From NCBI RefSeq assembly GCF_000330505.1, contig NW_004440286.1, positions 159,867 to 223,866 on the forward strand: a stretch of 64,000 nucleotides of DNA, read 5' to 3'. Under the pieces are notes generated by a model. The model was not told the origin of the DNA. It saw nothing but the letters and a program-made list of their open reading frames with translations, and did no database searches. The position numbers and the translations under genes were made by a program. Shown piece after piece: positions 30,843 to 42,428 of the stretch (its first letter is position 1; each line of letters starts with the position of its first letter). Source of the DNA: Entamoeba invadens IP1. Its lineage: Eukaryota > Evosea > Mastigamoebida > Endamoebidae.

Positions 30843-31137
30843 TGACTTTCTGTTTTTGTAATTCAGTTTTTGGGGGTGTTTTTGTGCGTTTGAAAGTTGT
30901 TTCTGTGGTTTTTAAACGGAAATATCGGGCATTTAATACTATTAATTTCTTTACTAGTATAATAGTTCATTTTATTATAATTTATACCATATTATATTAT
31001 AGAGGGCAACATAGTATTTATTATTGGATACGTTATTAATAGAAATTGGTTTTATGTGTTATTATATTATTATTATAAAAAACCATTCATATAGAAACTA
31101 GACTGTCTAAAAATAGATTAATACAATTTAAAATGAA

Positions 31138-32277
31138 TTACAGAAGAACAAACACACTGTTGTTTAGAAAAACACTTTTGGAACCATTTTTAATTTCAAT
31201 CTCAAGATATCCAAAGAATTTAAAACTTCCCTTAAGATAAAAAGACTGTGTCGTGCTTGTTTTGGAGCGGTAATAATACTCTTCACCATTAATAAAGACT
31301 CTTGTTAATTCAGATAGCGTTTCTGATGTTATTATAATAGTGGCAGGCAATTTTCGAATTACTTTTGGCTCGATTTTGTATTCAGAATTTACAACTTTGG
31401 TATTTATATTTATTAAAGATTCTAATGCAGAAACTTCATTTGATTCTCCACATCTATTCACATTATATTTATCGAGAAACGGTGGCACTATTGCTAAGAA
31501 CATCTATAAGTAACATTTGATCTGTGTTTCTATGTCAATAGAACAAACATTCAACTCGTTTTCGACGATTTCCAAGTCCATTAGAGTCATAGCGTGGAGA
31601 TAACTTATTGACTCCATCACATAATTTTCTCTTTCATCTTTCATTAATAAAAGTTTCTGGTTTTTGTCTTTGATTATGTGATCAAATAGACGAAGTTCTT
31701 CACACACACTTCTCAAACAGTCTGCGTTCTGAAGGACATCTACTAACAAGTTTTTCTTAATACATTCGGGATCGGTGTTATATACATTGATAAACTCTTT
31801 GTTTGTTGTTTCAAACGATGTTCTGAAAGCCAAAAAGTCTCTTCTCATCGCAAAAAGTTTATCAAAGATGATGGCAATTGCACTTGATTGTGCACTCTTT
31901 CTCTCTTTCATCACTTTAAGTCTTTGGACATAGTTGATATACTTCTTTTCGCACTCTTCACAGCAATAGATGTCAATGTCTTTATTCAAAAATTGCATGT
32001 GGTACATCACAATTTTAGAACACTCCAAACAGATGAACCCAATACCACAAAACCCACATACACTCGATGTGCTTTCAAAAATTTTGTTCTGACACTTGAT
32101 GCAAATTGTTCGTTTTATGTGTGTGGCCAATATAGGCTTGTTATAAAATACGGTAGTCCCATGACGCTCAATGTAATCTAAATTGTATTCGATGGATTCT
32201 GAATTTGTGTTATTTTGAATTTTCCTCTCGCGAGCTTGTAACATAACTTGAGTCTTGTCTTCAATGATTTTACTCAT
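31138..32277 (-). CDS. FYVE-like zinc-finger protein, two exons
   Basis: Exon 1 is 31549-32277 and exon 2 is 31138-31503 (both minus), with an intron of 45 bases (31504-31548, GTTTGT to TAG). The intron is a multiple of three in phase 0 and contains an in-frame TAG, so unspliced reading stops immediately. The spliced protein has 364 residues. A zinc finger spans residues 59-109: Cys59-x2-Cys62, Cys74-x2-Cys77, Cys83-x2-Cys86, Cys105/106 and Cys109. This is the eight-Cys spacing of a FYVE/RING-type finger but without the RRHHCR phosphoinositide motif. The rest is helical and charged. The role may be membrane- or ubiquitin-related; which cannot be told. It is divergent from the helicase gene upstream. 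Confidence 0.7.
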
Positions 32278-32744
32278 TGTCTTTTGAGTTCTACAATGAA
32301 TTTATTAATTAAAAATATATTACAAAATATGGATATGGTATTGTCAATTGCACACGCCAAAAAATAATATTTTTATTTGGAGAATAAGTGCTTTATTGAT
32401 TTATTGAGTTGGGTATTATGTATTATTATTTGAAAACGTTTTTATTCAAAAAATATATATTTTGTATATTACTTTCAAGACTACATTATTTGAATAATCA
32501 TTTTACTATATATATAGTATGATAAACTAATATTATTAGGTATTTGCATTTAACAATTTTTATAGAAGTTTGTTTATATAATATTTATAATATTTTTTAT
32601 CAATGTTTAACAAATTGAAAATTAATAAAATATTAGTTCTAATCTAATTTACTGTTTAACTATATTAATTCATTTATAAACCAATTTTTAACTAGAACAA
32701 ACATCCAAAATAAAAAATCGGGAAAACTCAATTATTAGTCAGAA
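32278..32744. other. AT-rich divergent promoter region
   Basis: 467 bases between the divergent FYVE-like and helicase genes. It has dense A/T runs and I see no gene in it. Confidence 0.6.
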
Positions 32745-35700
32745 ATGAAAAGGCGTTTTGGGAAAAAGCCTTTGAGCGCAGCGCAGATTGCTGTTCTTAA
32801 AAAACAAGAGGAGCCCGAGTGTGACTTAGTTTTGGAGATAATGAGTGCGACCGAGTTTGGCACATCACAAAAATCCGTTCCAAAAGAAGCACTTGCTGTC
32901 TTTGAAAGGACAACTGGACATAGAAAAGATCATGGGCACTTTCTACCACTTAAAAAGTACGACAGTGTTTTTTCCCAACTTCGCTCAACAGGACTGAAAG
33001 TTCGAGAAATTCCCAACGAAGTCATGAGACACTTCAATTCGTCGCAAAACACACCACAAACAACAAATTTTGATGATATACAAAAGCGACTCCCCTCCGC
33101 TCTCAGAACCAAATTAAAAGATTTTCAAAAGGATGGCTTCTTATTTGGAATACAACACGAAGGAAGATGTCTTATTGCGGACGAGATGGGACTTGGAAAA
33201 ACCCTCCAAGCTATTTCAATAGCTTCTTATTACCAGAGAGAGTGGCCTTTACTTGTTATCTGTCCTTCTTCAGTGAGACACAACTGGAAGGACGAAATCC
33301 TCAAAAACAATCCATTATGTGGGTCTGTTAATGTGATACTGTCTTCCAATGACTTGTCGATGCCTTTTGGGGATGTCACGATCGTCACGTTTGTATTTCA
33401 TATTACTATTAAACAATTCCCTCTAATCATCTAGATATGAAATAGCTTCAAAACACGCCGAGTTGTTCATTAAAAAGAATTTCCAAGTGATTGTCGTCGA
33501 CGAGTGTCATTACCTGAAAAATCCCCAGTCGAAGAGGTGCCGAGAGTTGTTGCCGGTTTTGTTGAACTCTAAACGAACAGTTTTACTCAGTGGGACGGCA
33601 CTTTTGTCACGCCCGTGTGAACTATACCCACAACTTCAAGCACTCAGATTCCCTATATTCGACTCATTCCACAAATTTGCAGTGAGGTACTGCAAAGCTC
33701 GTGTTGGGCCATTTGGGTGGGACTACACTGGCAATTCTCATTTGGCAGAGCTTCATGTCTTGTTGAGTAACAACGTGATGATACGACGACTGAAAGATGA
33801 CGTATTGAAAGACGCAATTCCGGAGAAAGAGCGAATGACCGTTGAAATTGCAATACCCGAAGAAGAAGCGCAGCGGATGCAGAGTATTCGAGACGCCGCA
33901 GAACTTGCAAGGAGGAAAGTAGGAGGCGAGTTTGACAAGTTACAAAAGCAGGCGCAGTTCTTGGAGTTTTACGTGATGAGCTCGAAGGCAAAAGTCGTTG
34001 GCGTGTGCAAATTCATTGAGAAGATGATACTTGAAGGGACAAAGTTTTTAGTGTTTGCGCATCATCAAGAGATGCTTGATGCCATCGAAGAGTTTGTGAA
34101 GAGTAAAGACATTGGGTACATTCGCATTGACGGGGCGACACAACCGACCGTCCGTTCGAAGTACGTTGATAAGTTTCAGAAGAATCGAAACATGAAAATA
34201 GCGATATTAAGTGTGACTGCCGCGGGGACGGGGATTACACTGCATGCTGCAGATACTGTTGTATTTGCGGAGTTATACTGGACACCGGGGATCTTGAGAC
34301 AAGCGGAGGATAGAGTACATCGAATAGGACAGAAGAATAAGGTGCGAATTTTTTATTTGATAGGGAAGAAGACTGTCGACGATTACATCTGGCCTTTACT
34401 TGAAAAGAAGCTGTATATAACTGGAGAGGCCCTTGATGGGAAAGAGAGTGGTCACGATGCTATGGATGTTGAAGTTAATGTTGAGGTTGAAAAGACTGAA
34501 GAGCTTGAAGACGACATTATCGACTGTGACGAAGACATGAATGAACAAGAGAAAGAAGAGAAGGAGTCTTTTCGGAAGAAGTCTAAAACAGTTGATTTAG
34601 AGAACTCGAGTGAATTATTGGATGAAGCAGTGTTTGACATTGCGAGGAAAAAGACTAAGACGACCATCACTGTGAAGGATTATGGGAAGAAAAAGAGTGA
34701 GGGGAGTCTCCCTCAAATGGGGGTGTTGGAAATGAAGAAGAATAAAAGTTCTGGAACATTAGAGAAAGGTTCCGGTTCAATTGAAAAGTTTCTTGTTCTG
34801 GGGAAACAAGGAAAGAGTGGGAGTGTGGAGGGGTACCATGTGATGGATGAGACCAGCAAACAATCAAATGAAACGAGTAAAAATAAAGTCGATGACTTAA
34901 ATGAGTTGTACACGTTTCAGAAGTTCGACGAGTTTCAGAAGAAACACGAGAATGAGAAAGTCGAGAAAATGGAACTGATTGAAAAAGACGACCATCAACA
35001 TAAAATGGAAGACGTGGGGTGTGAAGATCTTTCAAATATTGAAAATGATGGTGCAATAGAAGATGAAAGGCCAATTCTTGTTGAACCTTTAAAATATGAC
35101 AAACTGATGAAAACAAGTAAAGTCGTCAAAGTCGATGTTCCCCAATACGAAGAGAAAAGTCATTCAACAGAGAAAAAGAAAGGGAATAAGGAAACCAAGT
35201 TTGATCCAAATGCGCCGAAACTTAAAGCGAGTAACGGGAAACCTTTGATGCTAATGGAAAGTGTGCTCCGAGAAGAGAAGAAAAAGAAGAAGTCGTTGAA
35301 TGATTACTTCAAAGTGACCAAACCGATGTCGTCCGCCTTGAAGAAGTTTGGTGCGGAAAAAGTCAAGGACCCATCTGTGTTGACAGAGAGTGCGATTGAG
35401 AGTGTTTTGAATGAACTTGATGAGATCAGTTTGATGAACAAAGCACAACTTAAGGAAAAGGAAAACAAAAGTTCGAAGACAAAAGCGTGTGCCGAGACTA
35501 TGCCAAGCAAAGTTGCAAAGGAAAGTGTGAGCGGAAAATGTCTTGTTAAAGCCTTAGAGCAAATGCCACCAAACATCAAATTTTTCGACTTGACTGCGCA
35601 AACGCACAAAACGTTAAACACCACAAAACCTAAAAAAGAAGACTTTTTATTGGAACGTGCAGACAACACTATTAAAGCCTCTGAAAATGTGTTTGACGAC

Positions 35701-36177
35701 TCTGTGTGTAAACCGGTGTTGAAGGCACAAACAAAGCAAACTGAAGTGATTGAAATATCGGATGACGAGTCGTTCAATGTTCACCCCCAACACGAGTTTC
35801 AGGAATCTAAAGCAAATTCTGACACAACAACTTCAATGAATAAATCAGAGCCAAAACAGGTGGTAAACCTTGAGAAAAAGTGTGTTGAAATTAAGTTGAC
35901 GAAATATCAGAAGGAAACCCTTGGCACCCGAATGGGGGACACTGACGTGAAACGGAAGAAGACACCAACAAAAACACTCAACGAGTACTTTAAAGAAAAG
36001 AAAGAAGGTACGAAACCACGAAGTGAGAAGAAAAGAAGTGTTGTGTCAATTGTACCGAAGTTGGGAAAGGCACTTGAGCTTGATGAACTCGACTTGGAAC
36101 CGAATGAGTTTGAAGGGTTGATGTCTGGCTTTGGGAAGTCGGGGAAGATGGTGTTTAAAGCGCTAGGGCCGAAGTGA
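32745..36177 (+). CDS. SMARCAL1/ZRANB3-type SNF2 annealing helicase, two exons
   Basis: Exons 32745-33388 and 33435-36177 with a 46-base intron (GTTTGT to TAG) give 1128 residues. A HARP-like segment (FERTTGHRKDHGHFLPL, about 53-69) precedes the SNF2 core: motif I DEMGLGKT (146-153), motif II DECH (237-240), LLSGTALLSRPCELYPQL, and motifs V/VI TAAGTGITLHAAD..LYWTPGILRQAEDRVHRIGQ. The latter is typical of the SMARCAL1 branch, as is DDYIWPLLEKK. The roughly 650-residue acidic/basic tail is low complexity and has two near-identical short motifs, SLNDYFK (835-841) and TLNEYFK (1062-1068), that look like PCNA-interacting (PIP-like) boxes. Predicted role: replication-fork remodelling and repair in the nucleus. 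Ends at TGA 36175. Confidence 0.9.
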
Positions 36178-36378
36178 TTGTATATTTACAAAGAGCGACA
36201 TGCCATAGATGTAGACGTGTTGATTGTAATTGAGAGTGTTGAGTACTTTAAAAGTTTTGAGGACTGAACTGAATAAAACAGTTATTGAGGGATGATTGCA
36301 TTGATGAGACAAATAGAATCTACTCTCCATTGCAAAAGAATTGGGGTTGGAGTGTGTAAGTGTGTTTCTGTAGTGTGG

Positions 36379-37001
36379 ATGGACGAAATATGTCAACGAC
36401 TTAATAAGGGAAAAGAAATGCTACGACAAGGGTTTAATGTGAGTAAAGCGGAGGAGGTAATAAAAGAAAAGGTGTATGTTCCAATGATTGAAAAAAGATG
36501 GATCAAAGCTGTTAAAAGTGGAGTGTATTCACACACTCTACTCAATGAAAATTGTGTTATTGGAAAAGATGTTGTGATATTATCTGAAGGCTATCAGAAG
36601 CAACTTGAAAGTCTCAGAGGAAAAATGGACTTCTCATGGTTTGTTTAGTATTGGGTTGGTGTTTTATACTGAGGAAAAGGGTACCTGAAGTGACTGTCAT
36701 CGAAATTTATGGCATGACTAAATTAATTCGAGAGTATCCAGTAATTACAATATCTGTTTTTGGTATCCCAGAAGCACAAAAAGTTGTTGAAGTGTCTTCT
36801 ATACCAAATGAGGAGGTGGAGAGTTTCCACAAAAGAGTGTCAAAAATATTAAAAATAGAAAAAAGTGAAAGTACATTGAGTTTCAAAGGAAGGGTCCTCA
36901 CAGAAAAAGATAAAGTGTGTTCGCCAGTGTGTTTAAATGTTGTCAACAAGTTAACTGCTTTTTCTGCAACTGGGAGCACTTTTGGTCTGTCCATTTTTTA
37001 G
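36379..37001 (+). CDS. Hypothetical protein, probably two exons
   Basis: Start chosen at ATG 36379; the frame is open 87 bases further up to another ATG (36292), but the upstream residues look noncoding. The first frame stops in a GTTTGT-starting intron at 36639. It rejoins the second frame at 36674 (35 bases, ending GAG) or 36680 (41 bases, ending AAG), giving about 195 residues. Both lengths are shorter than other introns here, so the join is uncertain. Visible: a Lys/Glu-rich N-terminus (SKAEEVIKEKVYVPMIEKRW), a strand-rich centre (EVTVIEIYGMTK) and a segment SKILKIEKSESTLSFKGRVLTEKDKV with a weak ubiquitin-like look. Family not recognised. Confidence 0.5.
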
Positions 37002-38611
37002 TCTTTAGTTTATTTTATTGTACTTATAGCATTTGTTTTTTTTTACAACTTTATTAATAATTAATAATTGTTTATTATTAATTATTTTATTAATTATTTT
37101 GATTATTTTTTGTAATTTGACAAATTTTTTTTTAATTACTCAACATTAAAAAAAATAATTTTTTTTTCTAAAAAAGTGTTTGGTTTTTTAAAAAAAACAA
37201 GCTGATTCTACACAAAACAAATGTTATAAAAATTTATATTATTTTTTTACTATATTTTTACTATATTTTTAATATATTTTTATATATTAATATAATTCAA
37301 CAATTTGTTTTTGTTGTAACTTTTTTGAAAAGAAAAAGTTGCAAAACAATTTCAAAAAAAGACTTTTAAAATCAAAAAATGCACCTTTGTTTCACTAAGA
37401 GATTCAAAAATAAAAAAAAAGAAATTGTTGAATAATTTAGCTAATTTAACGGGAATTATTTTATAAAAACACATTATTATAAACTAAAATAAATTAAGCC
37501 GTTTTTTTTAAAATAATTTTGAAAAAAATCGAAAAACAACTTTACGGCTTTTCGAGTTTTTTGGTTGAAATTTTTCGTTTTTATTATGTATAAAAATAAG
37601 TTTTGTTAAAATATTTTTGAAATGCACAACATTAGAATAAAGAGTTTATGAACAAAGACCTTTGCCAAGAAAATATTAAAATAATTCAAAGTAAAACAGA
37701 CTTTTTTTATTATTATGTTATATATTTGTAAAACAAATTCACATCTTAAAAATATTTTTATTAATGGTTATTTTAGGCTGTGATTCAAACATTCATCTTA
37801 ATGTTAGCATGAAATGATAAATTTGTTTTTATATAAAAGATCTAACAACCCATTTTTATATCTGTATGACTTTTCAAACCAATCGGCTTTTTCAAACGGA
37901 TGTCCCGTTATATTAGTCTTATTTTTACAAATCTGTTATCTGTACAATTCATTTAATTAAAAATATAGTTATTAAATTGTGTAATGTTCCTCAAATGTTA
38001 GATAGAATTATGCGTTAAATAAAAATGCAATTGGTATCTTTATTATTAAACAAATAACGTACACGATATAAAAAAAGATAATAACAGATCGTTTTTTGGT
38101 TAAAAAAACGGGAAAATCAAAATATTTTATTCGTATGAGAAAAGAAAGAAAATTCACATGGAAAAGATCGCTTTAATTATAGTTAAATTATGATTTTATA
38201 ATAATTTAATAAACTATAAATCCAACGACTTTTCCACAGAAAATTTACCAAAAAAGTGGCTGGAAAAGTTTGGGGCAATAATAATTAAACAAAATTGATT
38301 TATCCTGATAATTAAACACCACATTCAGCCGTAATTTGATTGTTTTAAAAATAGTGATGGGTTAGTTTTTAATTTGAAAAGATCAGCAAAAGTCAAAACT
38401 GCCAAAAGAAAAAAAACACAATTTATAATAATAATTGTAATAGAAAATAAAACAATTTTATAGATAGGAACGTGTTGGTTAAAAATATCAGGCGAAATCA
38501 GTGCATTACAATAGAGTTAAATAAATAAAAATATATAGCGTTCGTAAGAAAAAACATTGAATAGGTATTAAAAGGTATAAAAAGAGATTTGAAAAAACAG
38601 AGTAAGAAAGG
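37002..38611. other. AT-rich intergenic region
   Basis: About 1.6 kb of A/T-rich sequence with homopolymer A and T runs. No gene recognised. TATAAAAAGAG at 38576-38586 is the likely core promoter of the next gene. Confidence 0.6.
38576..38586 (+). promoter_or_regulatory. TATA-like element upstream of the 38612 gene
   Basis: TATAAAAAGAG starts 36 bases before the ATG. It is identical to the word upstream of the paralogue at 21743. Confidence 0.45.
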
Positions 38612-39232
38612 ATGTCTCAAACCACGTTCAAGCTCTCAGCCGAGAAGCGTGAGTACTACGCAAAGCAGAAAAGCGACACAAAGAATTATGAGAGTATTCA
38701 ACAAGCTTTTTTGTTGGCTTTGTTAAATGATACATTTGGTTTTGAAATTGAGATGCCTGCCAAGTTAGCAACCACAACACTGAATATGCCTAAATTACGA
38801 AACTTGTATTACGGTAAAGAAGTGATTCAAGTAAAAAGACTTTCAGAACAGATCCACTTGAAAAGTTACATTTTTGATATCAACAGTGGAATTAAAGAAA
38901 TCACTGCGGGGCGGGCCTTTGAAAGGAAGAAGAGGTGTTTTATTAATAATCTTCTTATTGATTACGCCTCAATGATCGGATACTCATTTGAGTCAAAGTT
39001 CTCAAGAAAGACAAAACACGGGTTGCAAATAGAACGGATCACTGCAGTTTCAAAAGATGGGAAGGTTGTCTTTAACAAAAATGATATTGAAAAGAGAGGC
39101 AGACTTATTAGCAATTATATGTTCTTCTTAGTAAGCTCTCAGGAAAGTGTGAAGCTTGATTGTGGAAATTTGACGTTGGCGAAGTACCTTACTTCTACCC
39201 ATTCCAATTTGATGACTATCAAAATGGCTTGA
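38612..39232 (+). CDS. Hypothetical protein, paralogue of the 21743 gene
   Basis: 206 residues, family not recognised. The core aligns with the 21743 protein: YESIQQAFLLALLNDTFGFE, VKRLSEQIHLKS, KEITAGRAFERKKRCFINN, LLIDYASMIGYSFESKF and FNKNDIEKRGRLISNYMFF. Identity is low but the order and spacing of hydrophobic and Arg/Lys positions are kept. A Ser/Lys-rich N-terminal 25 residues is unique to this copy. No signal peptide, membrane segment or known motif. The two genes stand alone with long AT-rich upstream regions and share the same TATA-like word, which hints at shared regulation. Function is unknown. Confidence 0.7.
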   Translation: MSQTTFKLSAEKREYYAKQKSDTKNYESIQQAFLLALLNDTFGFEIEMPAKLATTTLNMPKLRNLYYGKEVIQVKRLSEQIHLKSYIFDINSGIKEITAGRAFERKKRCFINNLLIDYASMIGYSFESKFSRKTKHGLQIERITAVSKDGKVVFNKNDIEKRGRLISNYMFFLVSSQESVKLDCGNLTLAKYLTSTHSNLMTIKMA

Positions 39233-39578
39233 TGGGATCATAAATAGTAATTAAATAGATTTTTTTTCTATATTGTTTAATAATTGTTATTTTTATAATT
39301 TTTCGTTTATTAAATGACATTCTAACTTCACTTATACTTGTTATTATTAGAAATATAGTTATTTTTGTTATTATCAAACTAAATAGATAACTACTATTAA
39401 CAAACTATTATTAAATTAATGATTCTTTTTAAAAAAGTTTCTAAACAAAATGGTGACATTTTCTATTAATATAGTAAACAAAACTAATATGTATAGCTCA
39501 ACCCAGACCTAATGTTAATTCAATAATAAATAATTTGAAAATAATAAAAAACACAATAAACCATCAATTTACAATAAT
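39233..39578. other. AT-rich intergenic spacer between convergent genes
   Basis: 346 bases holding the 3' ends of the 38612 gene and the deoxynucleoside kinase gene. I see no gene in it. Confidence 0.65.
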
Positions 39579-40268
39579 TCAAATCCGATTTCCAAACATC
39601 TCCATATATGCATTGTTGATCTTCATCATATAATTCACGTCGTAATTTTCTTCCCCCTTTCTTCCTCTTTTCTTGATATTGTCAAGCTGCTTTTTAGGGA
39701 CTGAGGAATAGAGGTATATCAATAAATCAGAAGAGTCCTCCACCGTTTTATATATTCCATTTTCTAGAGACTCAAAAACACTTTTCTCATTTGAGTATGC
39801 CATATCCCGAGCTTCCATATTGAAGGTGTCTGTTGTTGGTATTTGATACTTCTTTTCGATGACATGTATCTTCTCAATCAGTTTGTCGAAGTTTTCTTGT
39901 GATATTCTTCCGTCGATAAGAGACTGGCGCGTGAAGAGTCCGACTGAATCAAAAGGACCTCTTTCCATGATAATAAGCTTCTTTGTGGAGCAGAAGTCGG
40001 TCAACTGTAAATCGTAGCAATCTAACACAAAGGACTGGAACTCAAAGCAATTCATTTTACCACTCAAGAAGTCCTCTAAATACTTCTTGCCCTTCTGTGG
40101 AGAGTAATCAATGAACTCTTGAACGATACCAACAGCATTGCCGTAGATGAGTTGAATCTTCTCTATCAGTGTAGTCTTCCCGACACCAACACCACCTGTG
40201 ACGACGATGAATGAGTGTGTCTTATGTTTGTCGTTTGATTTCATATTGTTGTTTAAGACACTTGGCAT
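39579..40268 (-). CDS. Deoxynucleoside kinase-like protein
   Basis: 229 residues from the ATG complementary to 40266-40268. Motifs of the dNK/thymidine-kinase-2 fold: P-loop GGVGVGKTT (about 25-33), the EFIDY region after strand 2, MERGPFDSVGLF (the family ERS segment), and the C-terminal lid IKKRGRKGEENYD with arginines that contact the phosphoryl group. The family phosphorylates deoxynucleosides for salvage in the cytosol. The first residues (MPSVLNNNMKSNDKHK) are variable, and a second in-frame ATG at residue 9 could also start it. A TATA-like word (TATATAAG on the minus strand, near 40298-40306) lies about 30-38 bases upstream. Substrate specificity cannot be read. Confidence 0.85.
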   Translation of the reverse strand: MPSVLNNNMKSNDKHKTHSFIVVTGGVGVGKTTLIEKIQLIYGNAVGIVQEFIDYSPQKGKKYLEDFLSGKMNCFEFQSFVLDCYDLQLTDFCSTKKLIIMERGPFDSVGLFTRQSLIDGRISQENFDKLIEKIHVIEKKYQIPTTDTFNMEARDMAYSNEKSVFESLENGIYKTVEDSSDLLIYLYSSVPKKQLDNIKKRGRKGEENYDVNYMMKINNAYMEMFGNRI

Positions 40269-42428
40269 GTAATTGATTCTATGAGTTTTCTTCGAGTCTT
40301 ATATAGGAAAGTATTTTCCCTTTTTTTCTTATTTTACAGGAAAAGGGTTGTAATTTTAAAACCCTTGTTGACTTTTTCTGTCCTTTCGAAGTCGAAAAGT
40401 GATTGCTCCATAACTAAGTAAATAACGGGAAAGTGAACCAATTATTTGAATTTTGTATTATTGAATTTAGAGATTTGGATTGTTTTTGGCATTAATCATT
40501 AATAAGTATTTCAATCAATTGTTTTTAATATTTTTTATTAAATTAAATAACAATGAATAGTGTTTTTTTTGATATTGCCGTGTTTGGATATAAACACCTT
40601 TCTAACAATCTTGTCTTCTGTTTCATTCTATTTCTTTTCTTGTCGTCGATTTCAGGAAAGAGATAAATAATTGTGGTAATTAAAAAACTCAAAACAGCAT
40701 TTGTAACAATAATTAAGGATTTTAATTATGAATATTGTGGGATATTTGAACGTTTTCGACATTTATAGGACAAACAAGTTTTTTTGTTAATTTTTTTTTG
40801 ATTATTATTAATTTAATTATTTATTATTTATTTATTAATTAAATTATTCGATAATAAAATATTAAATTATAAATTAAAATTTAAACCAACTAATAAATTT
40901 ATTAATTTTGTTATTCATTTATTATTTTTTACTATTATATAATGATAAGATTTTATTAAAAAGGTTAATAAAAATTATGATAAATATATTAATAATATAT
41001 GGTTACTTTGTTTGAATAAATCTATTAAATAACAATAACAATTATTATCTATATTTTGATTTCAAATATTATTTTGTTGTTTATTATTTAAATATTATAA
41101 GTCATATCGATAATATTATTACTTATCTAATATATTAATTGATTTATTAATAATATTTATTAATTAATTAATTAATTTTATATATTAATAAATAAATGGA
41201 TTAAAATGAACAAACATCAAATTAAATACTTAAAATTTACAATTTTAAAAAACAACACTACAAATCTGATCCATCATTTTTATAAAAATATTAACTTGGA
41301 ACTTAAGTAAATTATAAAACAAACTTGTTGAATGAATTATTTTTAAATTGTCGACACAATTCAATTTATGAATCACAATAATAATAGTAAAAATCAAAAA
41401 CAGGGTGAAAAAAGTATAAATTCTGGTTAAAAATAAATTTATTCAAAATATAAAGTAATAATAATAAAGTATGGTATTTTTTAATGGTGACTGAAAAATA
41501 ATAAAAATACATATTTATTTTATTGTATTTTAATTGCTCGAATAATAGATTATAATTTTTTATTGTTATTTGTACGAAAAATAAAAAGTACAAGTTTTTT
41601 AAATACTTTTCATAACAGTGCACATAAGTTCCGTTTTTCTAAAAATAAGAAACTAAAAATGGCTTTTTTTTCAGACGAAATCCATAAATAAAAATCGCGT
41701 CACTTTCCAGTTTTGTAGCAGCAGTTGTTCTTTCCTCGTTTTTTCAGTTCTGCTTTGTATCATGTTTGTTTACTAAAAGTTTTGCATTTTATACCACTTG
41801 GCGCAATATGCCGAGCCAATAAACTGACATTAATTATAAACTATAATTTTTTACATTGAAATTAACAACTTCCCAGATGAAATAAAACATTCTGTTCGAA
41901 AAGAAATGAAACTCGAATTATAACCAAAAAAGACGAATCTCAGACCAATGGGATTCGAGTTTTGTTTAAAAACAAAATCGTTTTATATTTTTAGAAATCT
42001 TCGATAGTTTCGATTCTGCGGCAATTTTTGTCAAAAATTCGCAATTAATTTAATTTACAACCCCCTATCTTGCCTTTCATGACCGATTTTTCTGAATGAA
42101 GCTTATGCATTAAGATCTTTATCCATTGAGTCCCACAAAAAACGGCCCAAAAAACTTCGAATACTATTGCGGCGTCGTGTTTCCAGTGTCTCCACGTAAA
42201 ACCACTTTAAACGACTAGTAAAATAAACTATACAAATAAACCATTCAAAAACAGAAAAACAAAAAATACTGCACATTAATTCAATCGATTTCGTGAATTA
42301 ACACGAAACACACAATAAGTAAATTGAAAGAAGTGGGAAGAATCTGAAATAATGGACTCAATTTATTGTTCGAAAATTGGGGTTTCTGGGCCTATATAAA
42401 TCAACTTGGAAATACGAAATCACTCCAC
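40269..42428. other. AT-rich intergenic region
   Basis: About 2.1 kb. It includes a TTAA-rich stretch near 41150-41180 and a somewhat GC-richer segment at about 41690-41830 and 42110-42200, where I cannot identify a gene or RNA. CTATATAAATC at 42392-42402 is the probable TATA-like element of the next gene. Confidence 0.55.
42392..42402 (+). promoter_or_regulatory. TATA-like element deciding the start of the fork-head-like gene
   Basis: CTATATAAATC lies inside the upstream-extended frame but 36 bases before ATG 42429, supporting that ATG as the true start. Confidence 0.45.

Noticed and set aside
30761..31039. 92-residue plus frame
   Set aside because: Antisense to the microprotein at its start, then AT-rich Ile/Tyr text; no family.
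31504..31506. In-frame stop in the FYVE-like gene read as a nonsense mutation
   Set aside because: It is the TAG of a consensus intron; splicing gives a continuous protein.
41366..41623. 85-residue minus frame
   Set aside because: Phe/Tyr/Asn-rich translation of A/T runs.
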